This document shows, one piece after another, positions 34,005-46,800 of a stretch of 64,000 nucleotides of DNA; position 1 is the stretch's first letter, and each line of letters begins with the position of its first letter. The notes beneath the pieces were generated by a model that was not told the DNA's origin, made no database searches, and worked only from the letters and a program-made list of their open reading frames with translations. Position numbers and translations under genes: made by a program. Where the stretch lies: assembly GCA_029216955.1 (NCBI GenBank), contig JANAVB010006998.1, positions 1,046,764 to 1,110,763 on the forward strand, in the 5' to 3' direction. The stretch is from Iris pallida. Its lineage: Eukaryota > Streptophyta > Magnoliopsida > Asparagales > Iridaceae.

Positions 34005-35590
34005 TGTCATGCCCCGATTCCGTAGAATCGATAGTCGTCCCCCGGGCGTGATGTCGTGCGAACCTAAGTTGCGATCGCACAAGGCGTAGTCATAAGGTCA
34101 TCCGAAACACAACATCAAGTTAGAGTACGCAGGGAAATTTATTGACACATTTGAAATAGAAGTAGACTTTTTCATTGATAATAAAACTACATTTACATTG
34201 ACTTCATTACATTCATTGTCGCGCGGGCTACAACATGACTCGACTCACAAAAACGAACGCCGATGAGATAGTCATTCCATACATTACATCCCTTTTTACA
34301 AGCAAAATAGTTACACTTTCCACCTACGATCGAGGGAAGCCGAGCCGCCATTGGTCTTCTTTTGTACTGAATGCGGAGTCTTCAAAAGGAATTCAGAAAC
34401 AAGCCTTTACACGGACGAGGCTTCAAAAGTGTCCACGCCGCCTTGAGATTTAAGTGGCACGCCCTTCGGGATTTGGGGTACCTGCGTGGAGAGCGAGGAT
34501 CAGTACATTACACTTTGTACTGGTGCGTGGCTATTTAAGTTCCAAGCTCTCATTTGGTTGAAGAGTTTATATGTCTTAATGTATGAATGTTTCTAACCAT
34601 CCTAATGGATTTCAACAAGCATATGACAAGCAATAAAATTACATCGAAACTTACCCGCGACGGACCGCGCCGTGCCTTATGAAACTTACTATGTTCTTCC
34701 CTGTCAATTGTTAACATTTTTTATATTAAGAGGAAAATGTACGTGTGATTGGTCACTGGCATCACAAGCCATCCTGACATATAGTTTTGTTAATCGAGAT
34801 CCTTTCAACGCAAGTAGCTAGCTCCGTTGCAAGTCCCTGCTTAACCTGTGCTGAAACCTTATGCACGACTATACCCTGTTTCCTCCTAGGCCGAAACGGT
34901 CCCGTGGCCTCGGGTTGCCGCTCGAGGAAACTATCGCCTTGTCGACAAGTTGTCCATAACCGTGCGAAGACATATTTTTCTTTTTAGTTATTAAGACATA
35001 GCCTACATTCTCTTTGAAAACTCAATTCTTTTCTCGTGTTCGTGCCCTTGCATTTATCCTTTCATTTGCAACAACATTATCAATTTACCTAGGAAAGGGG
35101 TCGAGAAGAGAAAGGTCAGCCACTCACCTTGAGTTTACTTCGGCGAGAGAACTTGTTGGCCGCGCTAGACGTCGCCTACGCGATTACCTGAAATTGCACA
35201 AGCAACCGATTAGAACACTGCATTATTCAAGGAGTTCGATAGAAAATGCGAGTTCGAAATGCAAGTCATGAAAACATCGAAAACATTCATGAAAACGCAT
35301 TCAGAAAACAAAGCCAAAACCAACGCAAGCGGCGTGAAAAGCAGAGCAACGGGAGGTCTCTTCCGACTCAGCCGTAGAGTCAATCCTCGAGGCACAACCC
35401 GCTGAATATGGGACTTGGTTCCGAAGAAGACATTCCATAACGAGGAATGGATCTTAATTCAACCGTTCCCGTTCGATCGACTCGGTCGATCCCGACCTAT
35501 CGGTCCCGACCGAATCGATAGCGAAAGTGTTCCCTTCTCGCGCACCCCGTGGACCGAGTACGGGGCACGATGTAGGGACGGGGCACTACA
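34005..35590 (-). repeat. 5' LTR of element A
   Basis: 1586 bp, drives leftward transcription. Confidence 0.93.
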
Positions 35591-35595
35591 ACTAA
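35591..35595. repeat. Target-site duplication of element A, right copy
   Basis: ACTAA, equal to 27561-27565. Confidence 0.9.
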
Positions 35596-36827
35596 GGCTT
35601 TCCGTTTGAAACACGGAGGCAAACCGTGCTTTTTCGATTGTCATCGACAATTCCTGTCGAAGGATCATCCGTATCGGAGGAACAGAAATACTTTTCGTGC
35701 TGGCGTTGTGGAGAAGGCTAATCCCCCACCAAGGTGGCCCGGATACACGATATGGGAAGAGGTAAAAGATTTACCAAGAGCTATTGAAGAGCCTGCTACG
35801 GGCTACAAGTGTGACGGATTTGGTCGCACTCATAACTGGACGAAGAGGAGTATATTCTGGGATCTGTCATGTTGGAGCACCAATCTAATTAGACATAACC
35901 TTGATGTCATGCATATCGAGAAGAATGTGTTTGACAACATAATTAATGCTGTAATGGACGTAAAGGGGAAGACGAAAGACAATCCAAAGGCTAGATTGGA
36001 CTTGGAAGAAATATGTAGACGTCTTGCATTGCATTTGATAGAGGACGGGAATGGGAAGTTGAAGCAGCCTAAGACAATTTTCTCACTGGAGAAGGAGGAT
36101 AAAGTGAGACTTTATAGGTGGATTCAAGGTCTAAAATTTCCAGACGGGTATGTTTCAAACTTGAGAAGATGCGTCGTCCTCAAGGAGAACAAACTGACAG
36201 GTATGAAAAGCCATGATTGTCACATATTCATGGAGAGGTTAATTCCGATTGCATTTCAGGAATTTTTACCTTCGGTTGTTTGGGATCCATTGACGGAGCT
36301 TAGCATATTCTTCAGAGATCTTTGTTCTAGTAAGTTGCTCGTCGATCATCTAGAAAAGCAGGAGAACGATATTGCGGTAACACTGTGCAAGCTCGAGAAG
36401 GTATTTCCTCCTGGATTCTTCGACTCCATGGAGCATTTGCCAATTCATCTTTCCTACGAGGCACGTGTTAGTGGGCCCGTTGGTTATCGGTGGATGTACC
36501 CATTTGAGCGGCATTTGAACCACCTAAAGAGAAATGTAAAAAAAAGGCTTGAATCGAGGGTTCTATTTGTGAAGCCTATATTCTCGAGGAGATTACAAAT
36601 TTCTGCTCGACGTATTTCAAACGTCATGTTGCTACGAATAGAACGAGGGCTCCGAGAAATGACGGCGGTTATCTAGAATCTAATGATGGAATACTGAAAG
36701 TATTCAATGCGTCCGGAAAGCCTTTGGAGAAAATAAAGAAAAGATATTTGAATGACGAAGAGCTAAGGGCTGCTCAGTTGTACGTATTACTCAATTGCAA
36801 TGAGGATGAAGTGGAGAAGCTAGAGGG
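35596..36827 (+). pseudogene. CACTA TNP2 transposase, segment 2
   Basis: Direct continuation of segment 1 after element A: KHGGKPCFFDCHRQFL, then the DUF4218 region (HNLDVMHIEKNVFDNI near 35905; DCHIFMERLIPIAFQEFLP near 36215; FPPGFFDSMEHLPIHL near 36400; YRWMYPFERHL near 36490). The frame breaks at the A8 run 36538-36545. The following frame carries a TGA where Arg is usual, then reads on (EAYILEEITNF, NDEELRAAQLYVL) to a GTAAGT donor at 36828. TNP2 is the catalytic CACTA transposase that cuts the element ends. Element B lies in the following intron. Confidence 0.9.
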
Positions 36828-36850
36828 GTAAGTAATTAATGATGAGTTTA

Positions 36851-36855
36851 CGTCG
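36851..36855. repeat. Target-site duplication of element B, left copy (one mismatch)
   Basis: CGTCG, against CGTCA at 48684-48688. Confidence 0.7.
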
Positions 36856-39800
36856 TGTCACGACCCGCACCCTGTGTAGGGGCACGAGAACGTAACAACG
36901 CCCAGCCTACGCCGCAGTGTCGGCGGTAGAACGCTGTCCTAGGTCAATCATCTAACAATAAAAAGGTACATGTACAGTATATACACTCCAAATGGAGGTG
37001 ACATAACAGAACAGTCTCAATCACATCTAAGGCAGATACAGAATAGTAAAAGTAGATAGAGAGATCAAAAGCACAATGTAATACAAATAAAAGGGAGGAA
37101 ATCTAAGTGTCTAAGATAACAACTCAAGAACATCCAACTCAATACAAGTCTCTAAATATAACAACATCTCAGAAGAACAACTGAAAATCAAAACAACAAA
37201 GCTGAAAGAAAACTAAAGCCTAGCTATCTAGTCTAGACTCTGGGAGTAGCATCCTGTACTGCAGCTGGGTCCTCCAGAGGAACCAGGTCGCAGGTGTCGT
37301 CTAATCCTGCTCCGTAGTAGGTGGTACATAGGGCCTCCTCCTCATCCTCTGTAATATTTTCAACAGGTCCAGTCAGGACAGGAGCGAGTACAGTACATCT
37401 CAACAGTTCATAGCAGGTTAGAAAATATAATCATGCAGTAAAGTAAGATATAGATACTGAAGAAATGCAGTATGTAAACAGAGAGAGAAACTGTAATGGA
37501 AATATCTACTATAAGTAGAGAGCTAATAGTGACTAGTGAGTCAGAGTAAAATATAAACATGTGAATGGCATAGGAGGTTCATGACTACAGCTAAGGGAGT
37601 GGTTCATGACTACAGCTACTTGGATAATATTCATATGTCTATTTCTACTCCCCCAACCCCAATCAATACACAAGGATCCGTTCAAGTTATGTTAAGGTTC
37701 GTGAAACTTCATATGGCTCATAAAATGAGTGGTACGTGAAGGTGATTCATGGGAGCTCTGTGAACATGAGAGTACATGTGTCACAGGCGGTTCGTGAATC
37801 AGAAAAAGCATAGAGATACGTGATGGTTCGTGAAACGCACAAAGCATGCTGTATCCGATGCTCCCGAGGGGGATAACATCTCATGAAAAGATCCATATAG
37901 TACCAATCCGTGTGACCAACGTGACAGTATCAAGTAAAGTAATTTAAAGCAGGAAAATAATTCTAAGCAGGATATGAAATGATCAGAGAATGTACTCGCC
38001 TAGTATCCTGAATGTCCGAAGAGAATATACTGTCCGAGGAGTGGTGTCTGTCTCCTATAGAACAGTACAAGTCACAACAAGTCTAAAATAAGAAAATAGA
38101 CTGCTACAATGCATCTACATGAAGTTTGGGGTCAATCTAGGCTAAAGTCAACCTTTGGTCAACTCCAGTCAACCCTAACAGTCAAACTAAGTCAATTCTA
38201 GTCTAATTAATTCAAACTAAGTCAAACGAGGTTAAACTAGCCAAACTAGGTCTAAACAAGTTAATCTAGGCTCATCAAGTCTAAACTAGTCTATCTAGTC
38301 CAATCTAGACTCAACCAAGTCTTGCCTATACTAAGCCTATGCTAAACCATATATCAATATCAATATCAATATCATATGTCAATTATCAATATCAATATAT
38401 CAATATCAATATCAATATCCATATGTCAATATATCATATCAATATCAATATATCAATATGTTAATATCAATATCAATATCAATATCCATATGTCAATATA
38501 TCATATCAATATCAATATATCAATATATCAACATTTACATACATTCATATAGCACACATACATGTGTATTTACATGTATTTATACATAGAGAAATAGAGA
38601 GGGGGGGTTAAGGGGTAACATATGAGGTGTGTAATGTGTGAGTGTATCAAGGAACTTGTGAGTGTGGTAGTGTCATTAGAGGGTGACATGGTAGTGATGC
38701 AAGGATGTGTGTGGATTGTAGAGTAGTGTGTTGGTGACGTGAAGTAAAAGGAATGTGTCAAAAGAGTGTCAATGTGATGCAAACATGTGTGTGTGGCATG
38801 TGCAAGAGTGTTAGAGAGATACATGATTGTGTGGCTCTAATGGGAATAGGAAAAATCAGTAAACATTAGGCTATACAGTGAGGGGTAAGATGCAGTAGAT
38901 ATTAGCTAATACAGAGAATGAATACATAAAAGTGTGATGGCAATGGACAGATATTTGGACAGCTATAGGACTGTTGTAGGGTGTTTGGAAGGGCTGTGTT
39001 AGGACAGCTATGTTGGGGGTTTTAAGGACAGAATTTAGGCAGCTAAAGGCTGTGTATAGTGTGACAGGAAGTGAGATGGTGTGTGTACATATGTGTTAAA
39101 CTCATGTGTGTGTGTGTATGTGATTTGTGTATGTGAGTGAATGTGATATAACAATTATCAGGTTTCAGAAATCCTGAAACCAAAGACAGGTTAACCCCCA
39201 ACCAAAAACACAATTTCACATTGGAGAACCCTCTACCAACTCAGGTTTTCATTAGTTTACATGTATCAAACATAACAACCAAATGCAGTTTTCAGTTTTT
39301 AAGAAATCCCAGTGTTCAGTTTATACAATGTTAGCTAAAATCCCAAGCATTTAATCAATGGCTGACTTCAATTAGTTAAAAAAAGAAAAACCAATAATCA
39401 ATTAAGGAAGGGAATTAGTTTCCAGTTTTGGGATCATGTGACAGTGTCAAGTGAAATGTGTGTGTGATACATGTAAGGATGAATGTGTATGTGATAGAAA
39501 TTTTCAGGAACAACATGTAAGGGGCATCTACCTGTTCTCAGGATTTAAAACATGAATGCATGTATCAGGTTTATATAGGAATGTGGGTGTGTGCAGCACA
39601 TGTGTGAAAACTGGTTCTCAGGTTTATGTGACTCAGGTAGAGGAAAAAATCAGTGTAGGTTAGAGGAATAGGAGATCAGTGTTCAGTTAAGGAGAGGAAC
39701 CAACTCATGATCCCCCATACTCTCAGGTATATCAGTTCTCAGGAAAAGTGCACTGCACAGTGACTTAAACTCAGATTTCTCAGTTTACAAACCAATCTTA

Positions 39801-41725
39801 GTGTATGTTATTAATTGAATTCAAAACAAATACCTCTAAATATTGAACATCATAATCAAATTATACCCAATTTTGAAATATCAGTTCATATCACCAATCC
39901 AACTGATTTCGAAAATCCCCATTCTTGTTAACATCAAACCAATCATGAATCAATCTTGACAGTGGACTAAAACATGTGTAAATGAATTTATCATGGCAAA
40001 TAAATCATTAACTAACAGTAAAATATACAATTTTTTAAACTAAGGATTCATGTACCAGTGAACTTCACAGTTCACTGTTAACCTCTAAATTTCGAAACCC
40101 AAAACAATTTGAAAACCCAAACTAATTCGAAACAGAGGTGAGCAAACATATACTCGTGTCAGAGGGGTTGTTCTCGTGTCCAAGAACTGGACACAAACGT
40201 GTCCTAACAGAAAGAACACACACACAGACACTAGCGTGCAGGCAGCCTCGTGCACGTGTGTGAGTCGGGCTAGGACACGACATACGACACGAGACACCAC
40301 ATGGTCATGTCTAGGGGTTCGCCAGGTATAGGGCTTCGAGTCTGACACCCTGACACACGACCACAACGTGTCCAGAAGCGACACGAACCCCGTGTCAGAG
40401 AGCCCTGTGCGCGTGTAACAGTGTAGTGCGTGACCCGTGCGAGCGCGATTTCTTCGTGCACAGTGCACGAAAGCTCGTGAAATTTTGTGTGGGTGATGGC
40501 AGACAATGCCCCCACGTGTCCACAAAAATTTAGCTCACGAGAGCCCGTGTCGTGTCCTGTGTCGACCCCGAACAGCAGGGGAGCGCACGGTGCCAGTGCG
40601 CTGTGTCGTGCGGCGGTGCATGTCCGATTTGGACACGAAACGTGTCCAGAAATGTGCTCAGAAGGACACGAAATCAATAAACACACATAAAACAATATTT
40701 CCATTCAAAAATTATTCGAAAATAACAAGAACAATTCTACAGTGGCATTTCATCAAACACAAGGAGATAGGTACTGATACGTGTCCAGTTTGGACACGAA
40801 AGGACACGAAAACCTAGGGTTTCCTATTCCTATAGTTAGGTTAGGTCTAGGGATCCTTATTCATGCAATTAAACCAGAATTTCATGGTGGAAATGGAGAG
40901 TTACCTCTATGTATCAAAACCCTTCAAAAAGCTCAAAGAGTGAGGTTCTTCCCAATGGTGAAACTCCTCCAAATCTTCCCAAATCTGAGAATACTCATAG
41001 CCAACAGAAAGTAAGAAGAATTTAGAACCCAATGCAATTTGTTTGGGTTAAAAAGGAATAAAAATGAATTTACTAGGATTTAGGGAAGATGGGAAATACC
41101 TCTTTCTAAAACTTGCACAAATCCCAATGGAGGCTAGCCCTAAATTCCAGGAGGGGATTAAATAGGGGGAAATGATCAATAGTGGCTGCCATGGGCTGAT
41201 TAGGTTTAGGTTTGGCTACATGGTGTGGGCCTATGGGCTTTAAGTCTCAAGTCATTAATCATGACTAGTGGAGTCATGAGCCATTTAGCCTAATCAACTC
41301 CAAAACTCTCCAAACAAGTCCTAATGACTTAAATCTCACTAAATTAGGTCTAACCAAGTTTACTTAACCTAACCAAGTGGTCTTAACCTAGGTTTTTCAC
41401 TAGGTTAGTCTCCTAGACTCAACTAGTCAACCTTTATCTAAACAATTCCAAAATAAATTCTAAAAATTCCCATAAATTCAAATAAATTATAATAAATCCA
41501 AATAACCCTAAAAATGTCAAAAATACCCTAATCACATGGCTAGGCTCTAGGGTAGGCAGTATCTACTAATCACTAGCACAACACCAAAATCACAAGTCAT
41601 ACATTTAAATAGTTTAAAATTAATTAAAAATCACTAAAAATTCTAATATGAAATAAATATCATTAATTAATAATTATAATTACAAAATTTCAAAATTACC
41701 CTTATTTTAGAAACTGGGTGTTACA
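36856..41725 (-). repeat. 3' LTR of element B (4.87 kb)
   Basis: Contains an (AATATC)n-rich block (38350-38530), a CGTGTC/GACACG-rich block (40150-40815), a TATA-like CTATTTAATCC read leftward near 41155-41168, and a candidate intron (donor GC at 37999-37998, acceptor AG at 37260-37259). No RNA or protein product established. Confidence 0.93.
38350..38530. repeat. AATATC hexamer-rich repeat in LTR of B
   Basis: Irregular array of CAATAT/ATATCA units with short ATATCCATATGTC interruptions; the same array recurs in the other LTR at 45324-45500. Confidence 0.85.
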
Positions 41726-42118
41726 ATCCTACCCACCTTATAAAAATTTCGTCCTCGAAATTAAGATGGTAGCAGTCTCCTAGGTCAAACATCCCACAAT
41801 CAAAGTCTCAAACATACCGTCAGATAATCATATGCGTCTGTCCAAAATCATGACACTCAGAATCTTCGTCGTGCTAGTGAGCAAGGCTACGATAATCACA
41901 TAGTCCTCGACTAAGGTGCATACCTCTAAAATTATGGTATTTAAAATTTTTGCATTGCCGCATGCTTGGCAGCGAAAACCTTAAATTCCTACACCCGAGA
42001 AATACGTCCTAATCTGACTATATGTCCTCACTATACCAGCTAAACACGACTGCCAAAGATTCTAGATTCGATAAATGGGTGACCTAGCCCATATGATTCA
42101 TCTCAGAAGAAAACCAAA
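41726..42118. other. Interior of element B downstream of gag, with polypurine tract
   Basis: Read leftward it ends TTCGAGGACGAAATTTTTA then AAGGTGGGTAGGAT, abutting the 3' LTR: a plausible polypurine tract preceded by what is normally the last coding stretch of chromovirus pol. So the extreme pol end survives while the rest is missing. Confidence 0.7.
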
Positions 42119-43585
42119 TCAAAAAGAAATGCCAGACCAAAACTTATCAACAGATAAGGAAGCAGATAAGAACAGATGGAATTGAATTTCATGATAGATA
42201 TAATGAGGCAAGGTGGGAATGGAATCAAAAAGAACAGAACCTGCAAGCACCTCTCCCACTGCCTGAGCATCCTCGACTGTCATAGCGTAAGCACGCCCCT
42301 GCTGGCCTCCTCTAGCCTGATGCTGCACAAATCTCTGCTGCTGCGTCGGTAACGGTCCCCGCTGCTGTCCTACCGGAGCCTTGGCTCCTCTTTCTGGTGC
42401 TGTGCCTATGTACTGGGAACACTCCCTCAGCTGGTGGTCCGCTGCTCTACATAGTAGGCACCTGCCCAGCCTACTCCTGCACTCACCCCATCCATGCCCC
42501 GGCTTCTTGCAGTAGGGGCAACTGACTGCCTGCTGTCTGGGTGCCTGATGCTGTCTGGGCTGCTGCAGTCCCTGCTGATGGCCGTGACCCTGGAACTGCT
42601 GCTGAAACTGATGCTGAACGTACGGCCTCTTGGCCGGTCCTCCGCTACTGCTGCCTCCCTGGGAGTCTCGCCCCCTCTTGAGCCTAAGCTCAAGATCATC
42701 CTCTGCAGCTAAAGCGTCCACCAGGATCTCCTCAAATGTAGTGCTGCGGGCATTCTTGGTGTAGGACTTGACCTCCTTTACCAAGCCCTTCCGGAACCTC
42801 CGGGCCTTCGTCGTCTCTGACAAGTCATCCATAAATCTGCTCAGGCGGCAGAACTCTCCTGCGTACTCCTCCACAGACTGGTTCCCTTGGACTAGGGCCT
42901 CGAACTGGGTCTCGAGGGCTCCCAGTGCTGCGTCTGGAAAGAACTTCTCCTTTAACAGCTTCATGAATGCTGCCCAAGTCTGTCCTGCTGTACCGACCCT
43001 CGGGTCGGTCTGGTACCATGTACGGGCCAGATCCTGTATCATGCTGGCCGCTGCCTCTATCTGGAGCCTCGTCGGGATCTCAGCCAATCTGAAAATCTCC
43101 TCCATATGCTCGATCCACTCATCGGCATACAAGATCCCCTCTGTCCCTCGGAAGTCTCTCGGGTGCATCTTCTGGAAATCTTGGATGCCCTTCTCCCGTG
43201 GCTGGTACGGCTGCGGGGCTGCCGCTGGCTGAGCTATGACTCTCTCTACCGCAGTCATTGCCAGCTCAATGCCTCGTGTGAGCTCTGCTGTCTGGCCCTG
43301 CTGCTGGGTCTGCTGACCCTTCATGTACTGCCGGAAGAAGGCTAACAGCTGAACGGCGTCAATCGTCCCTGCAGGTGGCTGCTGCTGCTGAAGAAGTATA
43401 TCCGGAATCACCGGACTCGGCTCATGCCTCACTGCTGGTGGGGCTCCTCCAAAAGCTGCTGAAACGCCTACCCCAGCTGGCATGACTGGGGCTGCGGCAC
43501 CAGGGGCTGACTGCTGAGCATGAGAGGTGGCAGACCTCTCATCGACGTCCCCCTGGCCCTGGCGATGCGATCGCGTCTCAACCAT
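42119..43585 (-). CDS. Ty3-type Gag of element B, intact, 488 aa
   Basis: Capsid/nucleocapsid protein of a Ty3 retrotransposon; assembles cytoplasmic particles and packages element RNA. I start it at MVETRS (43585) rather than 31 codons upstream, because this N-terminus is usual for chromovirus Gag and the bases before it look like a splice acceptor (pyrimidine-rich, then CTCCAG). Retrotrans_gag domain at about residues 140-260 (FRGTEG..ADEWIEHMEEIF, ARTWYQ, KEKFFPDA, EYAGEFCRLSRF); Gln-rich linker; two CCHC knuckles (CPYCKKPGHGWGEC about 356-369, CLLCRAADHQLREC about 376-389). Ends shortly after AVGEVLAGSVLFDS (about 442-455), where the protease should begin: pol is deleted from this point. 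No stop or frameshift within gag. Confidence 0.93.
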   Translation of the reverse strand: MVETRSHRQGQGDVDERSATSHAQQSAPGAAAPVMPAGVGVSAAFGGAPPAVRHEPSPVIPDILLQQQQPPAGTIDAVQLLAFFRQYMKGQQTQQQGQTAELTRGIELAMTAVERVIAQPAAAPQPYQPREKGIQDFQKMHPRDFRGTEGILYADEWIEHMEEIFRLAEIPTRLQIEAAASMIQDLARTWYQTDPRVGTAGQTWAAFMKLLKEKFFPDAALGALETQFEALVQGNQSVEEYAGEFCRLSRFMDDLSETTKARRFRKGLVKEVKSYTKNARSTTFEEILVDALAAEDDLELRLKRGRDSQGGSSSGGPAKRPYVQHQFQQQFQGHGHQQGLQQPRQHQAPRQQAVSCPYCKKPGHGWGECRSRLGRCLLCRAADHQLRECSQYIGTAPERGAKAPVGQQRGPLPTQQQRFVQHQARGGQQGRAYAMTVEDAQAVGEVLAGSVLFDSIPTLPHYIYHEIQFHLFLSASLSVDKFWSGISF

Positions 43586-43801
43586 CCTGGAGACACAGAT
43601 AAAAAGGAACAATTGCTGAGAATGAGTCGAAATACCAAAGAAGGACAGTTTAAATTCAAGGAAGACAATAAGCGGCAAAACGTAGATATACGGAATCTGA
43701 ATAAGAGTTTTTCCTATTTGTGATTGAGTACCTCCAAAATATCCTAATCCTACTGCAGGCTGTAGTGATACTCTAGTTCGAATGCCACTACATAAACTCG
43801 A

Positions 43802-43820
43802 CCTACATGGGCCACCACTA
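43802..43820 (-). other. Candidate primer-binding site of element B, not iMet
   Basis: Read leftward from the 5' LTR edge, TGGTGGCCCATGTAGGTC begins about nine bases inside. The same block (one base different) lies in the same place in element C (59184-59201). The usual TGGTATCAGAGC site is absent. I cannot assign the tRNA. Confidence 0.45.
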
Positions 43821-43827
43821 AAAACGT

Positions 43828-46800
43828 GTCACGACCTGCACCCTGTGTAGGGGCACGAGAACGTAACAACGCCCAGCCTACGCTGCAGTGTCGGCGGTAG
43901 AACGCTGTCCTAGGTCAATCATCTAACAATAAAAAGGTACATGTACAGTATATACACTCCAAATGGAGGTGACATAACAGAACAGTCTCAATCACATCTA
44001 AGGCAGATACAGAATAGTAAAAGTAGATAGAGAGATCAAAAGCACAATATAATACAAATAAGAGGGAGGAAATCTAAGTGTCTAAGATAACAACTCAAGA
44101 ACATCCAACTCAATACAAGTCTCTAAATATAACAACATCTCAGAAGAACAACTGAAAATCAAAACAACAAAGCTGAAAGAAAACTAAAGCCTAGCTATCT
44201 AGTCTAGACTCTGGGAGTAGCATCCTGTACTGCAGCTGGGTCCTCCAGAGGAACCAGGTCGCAGGTGTCGTCTAATCCTGCTCCGTAGTAGGTGGTACAT
44301 AGGGCCTCCTTCTCATCCTCTGTAATATTTTCAACAGGTCCAATCAGGACAGGAGCGAGTACAGTACATCTCAACAGTTCATAGCAGGTTAGAAAATATA
44401 ATTATGCAGTAAAGTAAGATATAGATACTGAAGAAATGCAGTATATAAACAGAGAGAGAAACTGTAATGGAAATATCTACTATAAGTAGAGAGCTAATAG
44501 TGACTAGTGAGTCAGAGTAAAATATAAACATGTGAATGGCATAGGAGGTTCATGACTACAGCTAAGGGAGTGGTTCATGACTACAGCTACTTGGATAATA
44601 TTCACATGTCTATTTCTACTCCCCCAACCCCAATCAATACACAAGGATCCGTTCAAGTTATGTTAAGGTTCGTGAAACTTCACATGGCTCATAAAATGAG
44701 TGGTACGTAAAGGTGATTCATGGAGGCTCTGTGAACATGAGAGTACATGTGTCACAGGCGGTTCGTGAATCAGAGGAAGCATAGAGATACGTGATGGTTC
44801 GTGAAACGCACAAAGCATGTTGTATCCGATGCTTCCGAGGGGGATAACATCTCATGAAAAGATCCATATAGTACCAATCCGTGTGACCAACGTGATAGTA
44901 TCAAGTAAAGTAATTTAAAGCAGGAAAATAATTCTAAGCAGGATATAAAATGATCAGAGAATGTACTCGCCTGGTATCCTGAATGTCCGAAGAGAATATA
45001 CTATCCGAGGAGTGGTGTCTGTCTCCTATGGAACAGTACAAGTCACAACAAGTCTAAAATAAGAAAATAGACTGCTACAATGCATCTACATGAAGTTTGG
45101 GGCCAATCTAGGCTAAAGTCAACCTTTGGTCAACTCCAGTCAACCCTAACAGTCAAACTAAGTCAATTCTAGTATAATTAAGTCAAACTAAGTCAAACGA
45201 GGTTAAACTAGCCAAACTAGGTCTAAACAAGTTAATCTAGGCTCATCAAGTCTAAACTAGTCTATCTAGTCCAATCTAGACTCAACCAAGTCTTGCCTAT
45301 ACCAAGCCTATGCTAAACCATATATCAATATCAATATCAATATCATATGTCAATTATCAATATCAATATATCAATATCAATATCAATATCCATATGTCAA
45401 TATATCATATCAATATCAATATATCAATATATCAATATCAATATCAATATCCATATGTCAATATATCATATCAATATCAATATATCAATATATCAACATT
45501 TACATACATTCATATAGCACACATACATGTATATTTACATGTATTTATACATAGAGAAATAGAGAGGGGGGTTAAGGGGTATCATATGAGGTGTGTAATG
45601 TGTGAGTGTATCAAGGAACTTGTGAGTGTGGTAGTGTCATTAGAGGGTGACATGGTAGTGATGCAAGGATGTGTGTGGATTGTAGAGTAGTGTGTTGGTG
45701 ACATAAAGTAAAAGGAATGTGTCAAAAGAGTGTCAATGTGATACAAACATGTGTGTGTGGCATGTGCAAGAGTGTTAGAGAGATACATGATTGTGTGGCT
45801 CTAATGGGAATAGGAAAAATCAGTAAACATTAGGCTATACAGTGAGGGGTAAGATGCAGTAGATATTAGCTAATACAGAGAATGAATACATGAAAGTGTG
45901 ATGGCAATGGACAGATATTTGGACAGCTATAGGACTGTTGTAGGGTGTTTGGAAGGGCTGTGTTAGGACAGCTATGTTGGGGGTTTTAAGGACAGAATTT
46001 AGGCAGCTAAAGGCTGTGTATAGTGTGACAGGAAGTGAGATGGTGTGTGTACATATGTGTTAAACTCATGTGTGTGTGTGTGATTTGTGTGTGTGAGTGA
46101 ATGTGACATAACAATTATCAGGTTTCAGAAATCCTGAAACCAAAGACAGGTTAACCCCAACCAAAAACACAATTTTACATTAGAGAACCCTCTACCAACT
46201 CAGGTTTTTATTAGTTTACATGTATCAAACATAACAACCAAATGCAGTTTTCAGTTTTTAAGAAATCCCAGTGTTCAGTTTATACAATGTTAGCTAAATT
46301 CCCAAGCATTTAATCAATGGCTGACTTCAATTAGTTAAAAAAAGAAAAACCAATAATCAATTAAGGAAGGGAATTAGTTTCCAGTTTTGGGATCATGTGA
46401 CAGTGTCAAGTGAAATGTGTGTGTGATACATGTAAGGATGAATGTGTATGTGATAGAAATTTTCAGGAACAACATGTAAGGGGGATCTACCTGTTCTCAG
46501 GATTTCAAAACATGAATGCATGTATCAGGTTTATATAGGAATGTGGGTGTGTGCAACACATGTGTAAAAACTGGTTCTCAAGTTTATGTGACTCAGGTAG
46601 AGGGAAAAATCAGTGTAGGTTAGAGGAAGGAGATCAGTGTTCAGTTAAGGAGAGGAACCAACTCATGATCCCCCATACTCTCAGGTATATCAGTTCTCAG
46701 GAAAAGTGCACTGCACAGTGACTTAAACTCAGATTTCTCAGTTTACAAACCAATCTTAGTGTATGTTATTAATTGAATTCAAAACAAATACCTCAAAACA

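Larger units (their letters stand above)
27566..35590 (-). mobile_element. Element A: Ty3 chromovirus (Tekay/Del-type) retrotransposon
   Basis: 8025 bp, reads leftward. LTRs TGTCA…CTACA at 34005-35590 (5', 1586 bp) and 27566-29153 (3', 1588 bp), target duplication ACTAA, and tRNA-iMet primer site at 33985-34001. Complete domain order Gag, protease, RT, RNase H, integrase, chromodomain, the last placing it among chromoviruses. Coding region has seven in-frame stops but no frameshift. It interrupts the TNP2 exon of the CACTA host. Confidence 0.95.

Noticed and set aside
38350..38530. Regular-looking repeats as a possible CRISPR array
   Set aside because: Hexamer microsatellite without unique spacers, in a plant genome; no CRISPR array anywhere in the window.
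40085..40704. 144-146 codon open frames present in both LTRs of B
   Set aside because: Both LTRs derive from one template, so their agreement is expected. Several overlapping frames are open because of the CGTGTC-rich composition; no domain recognised.
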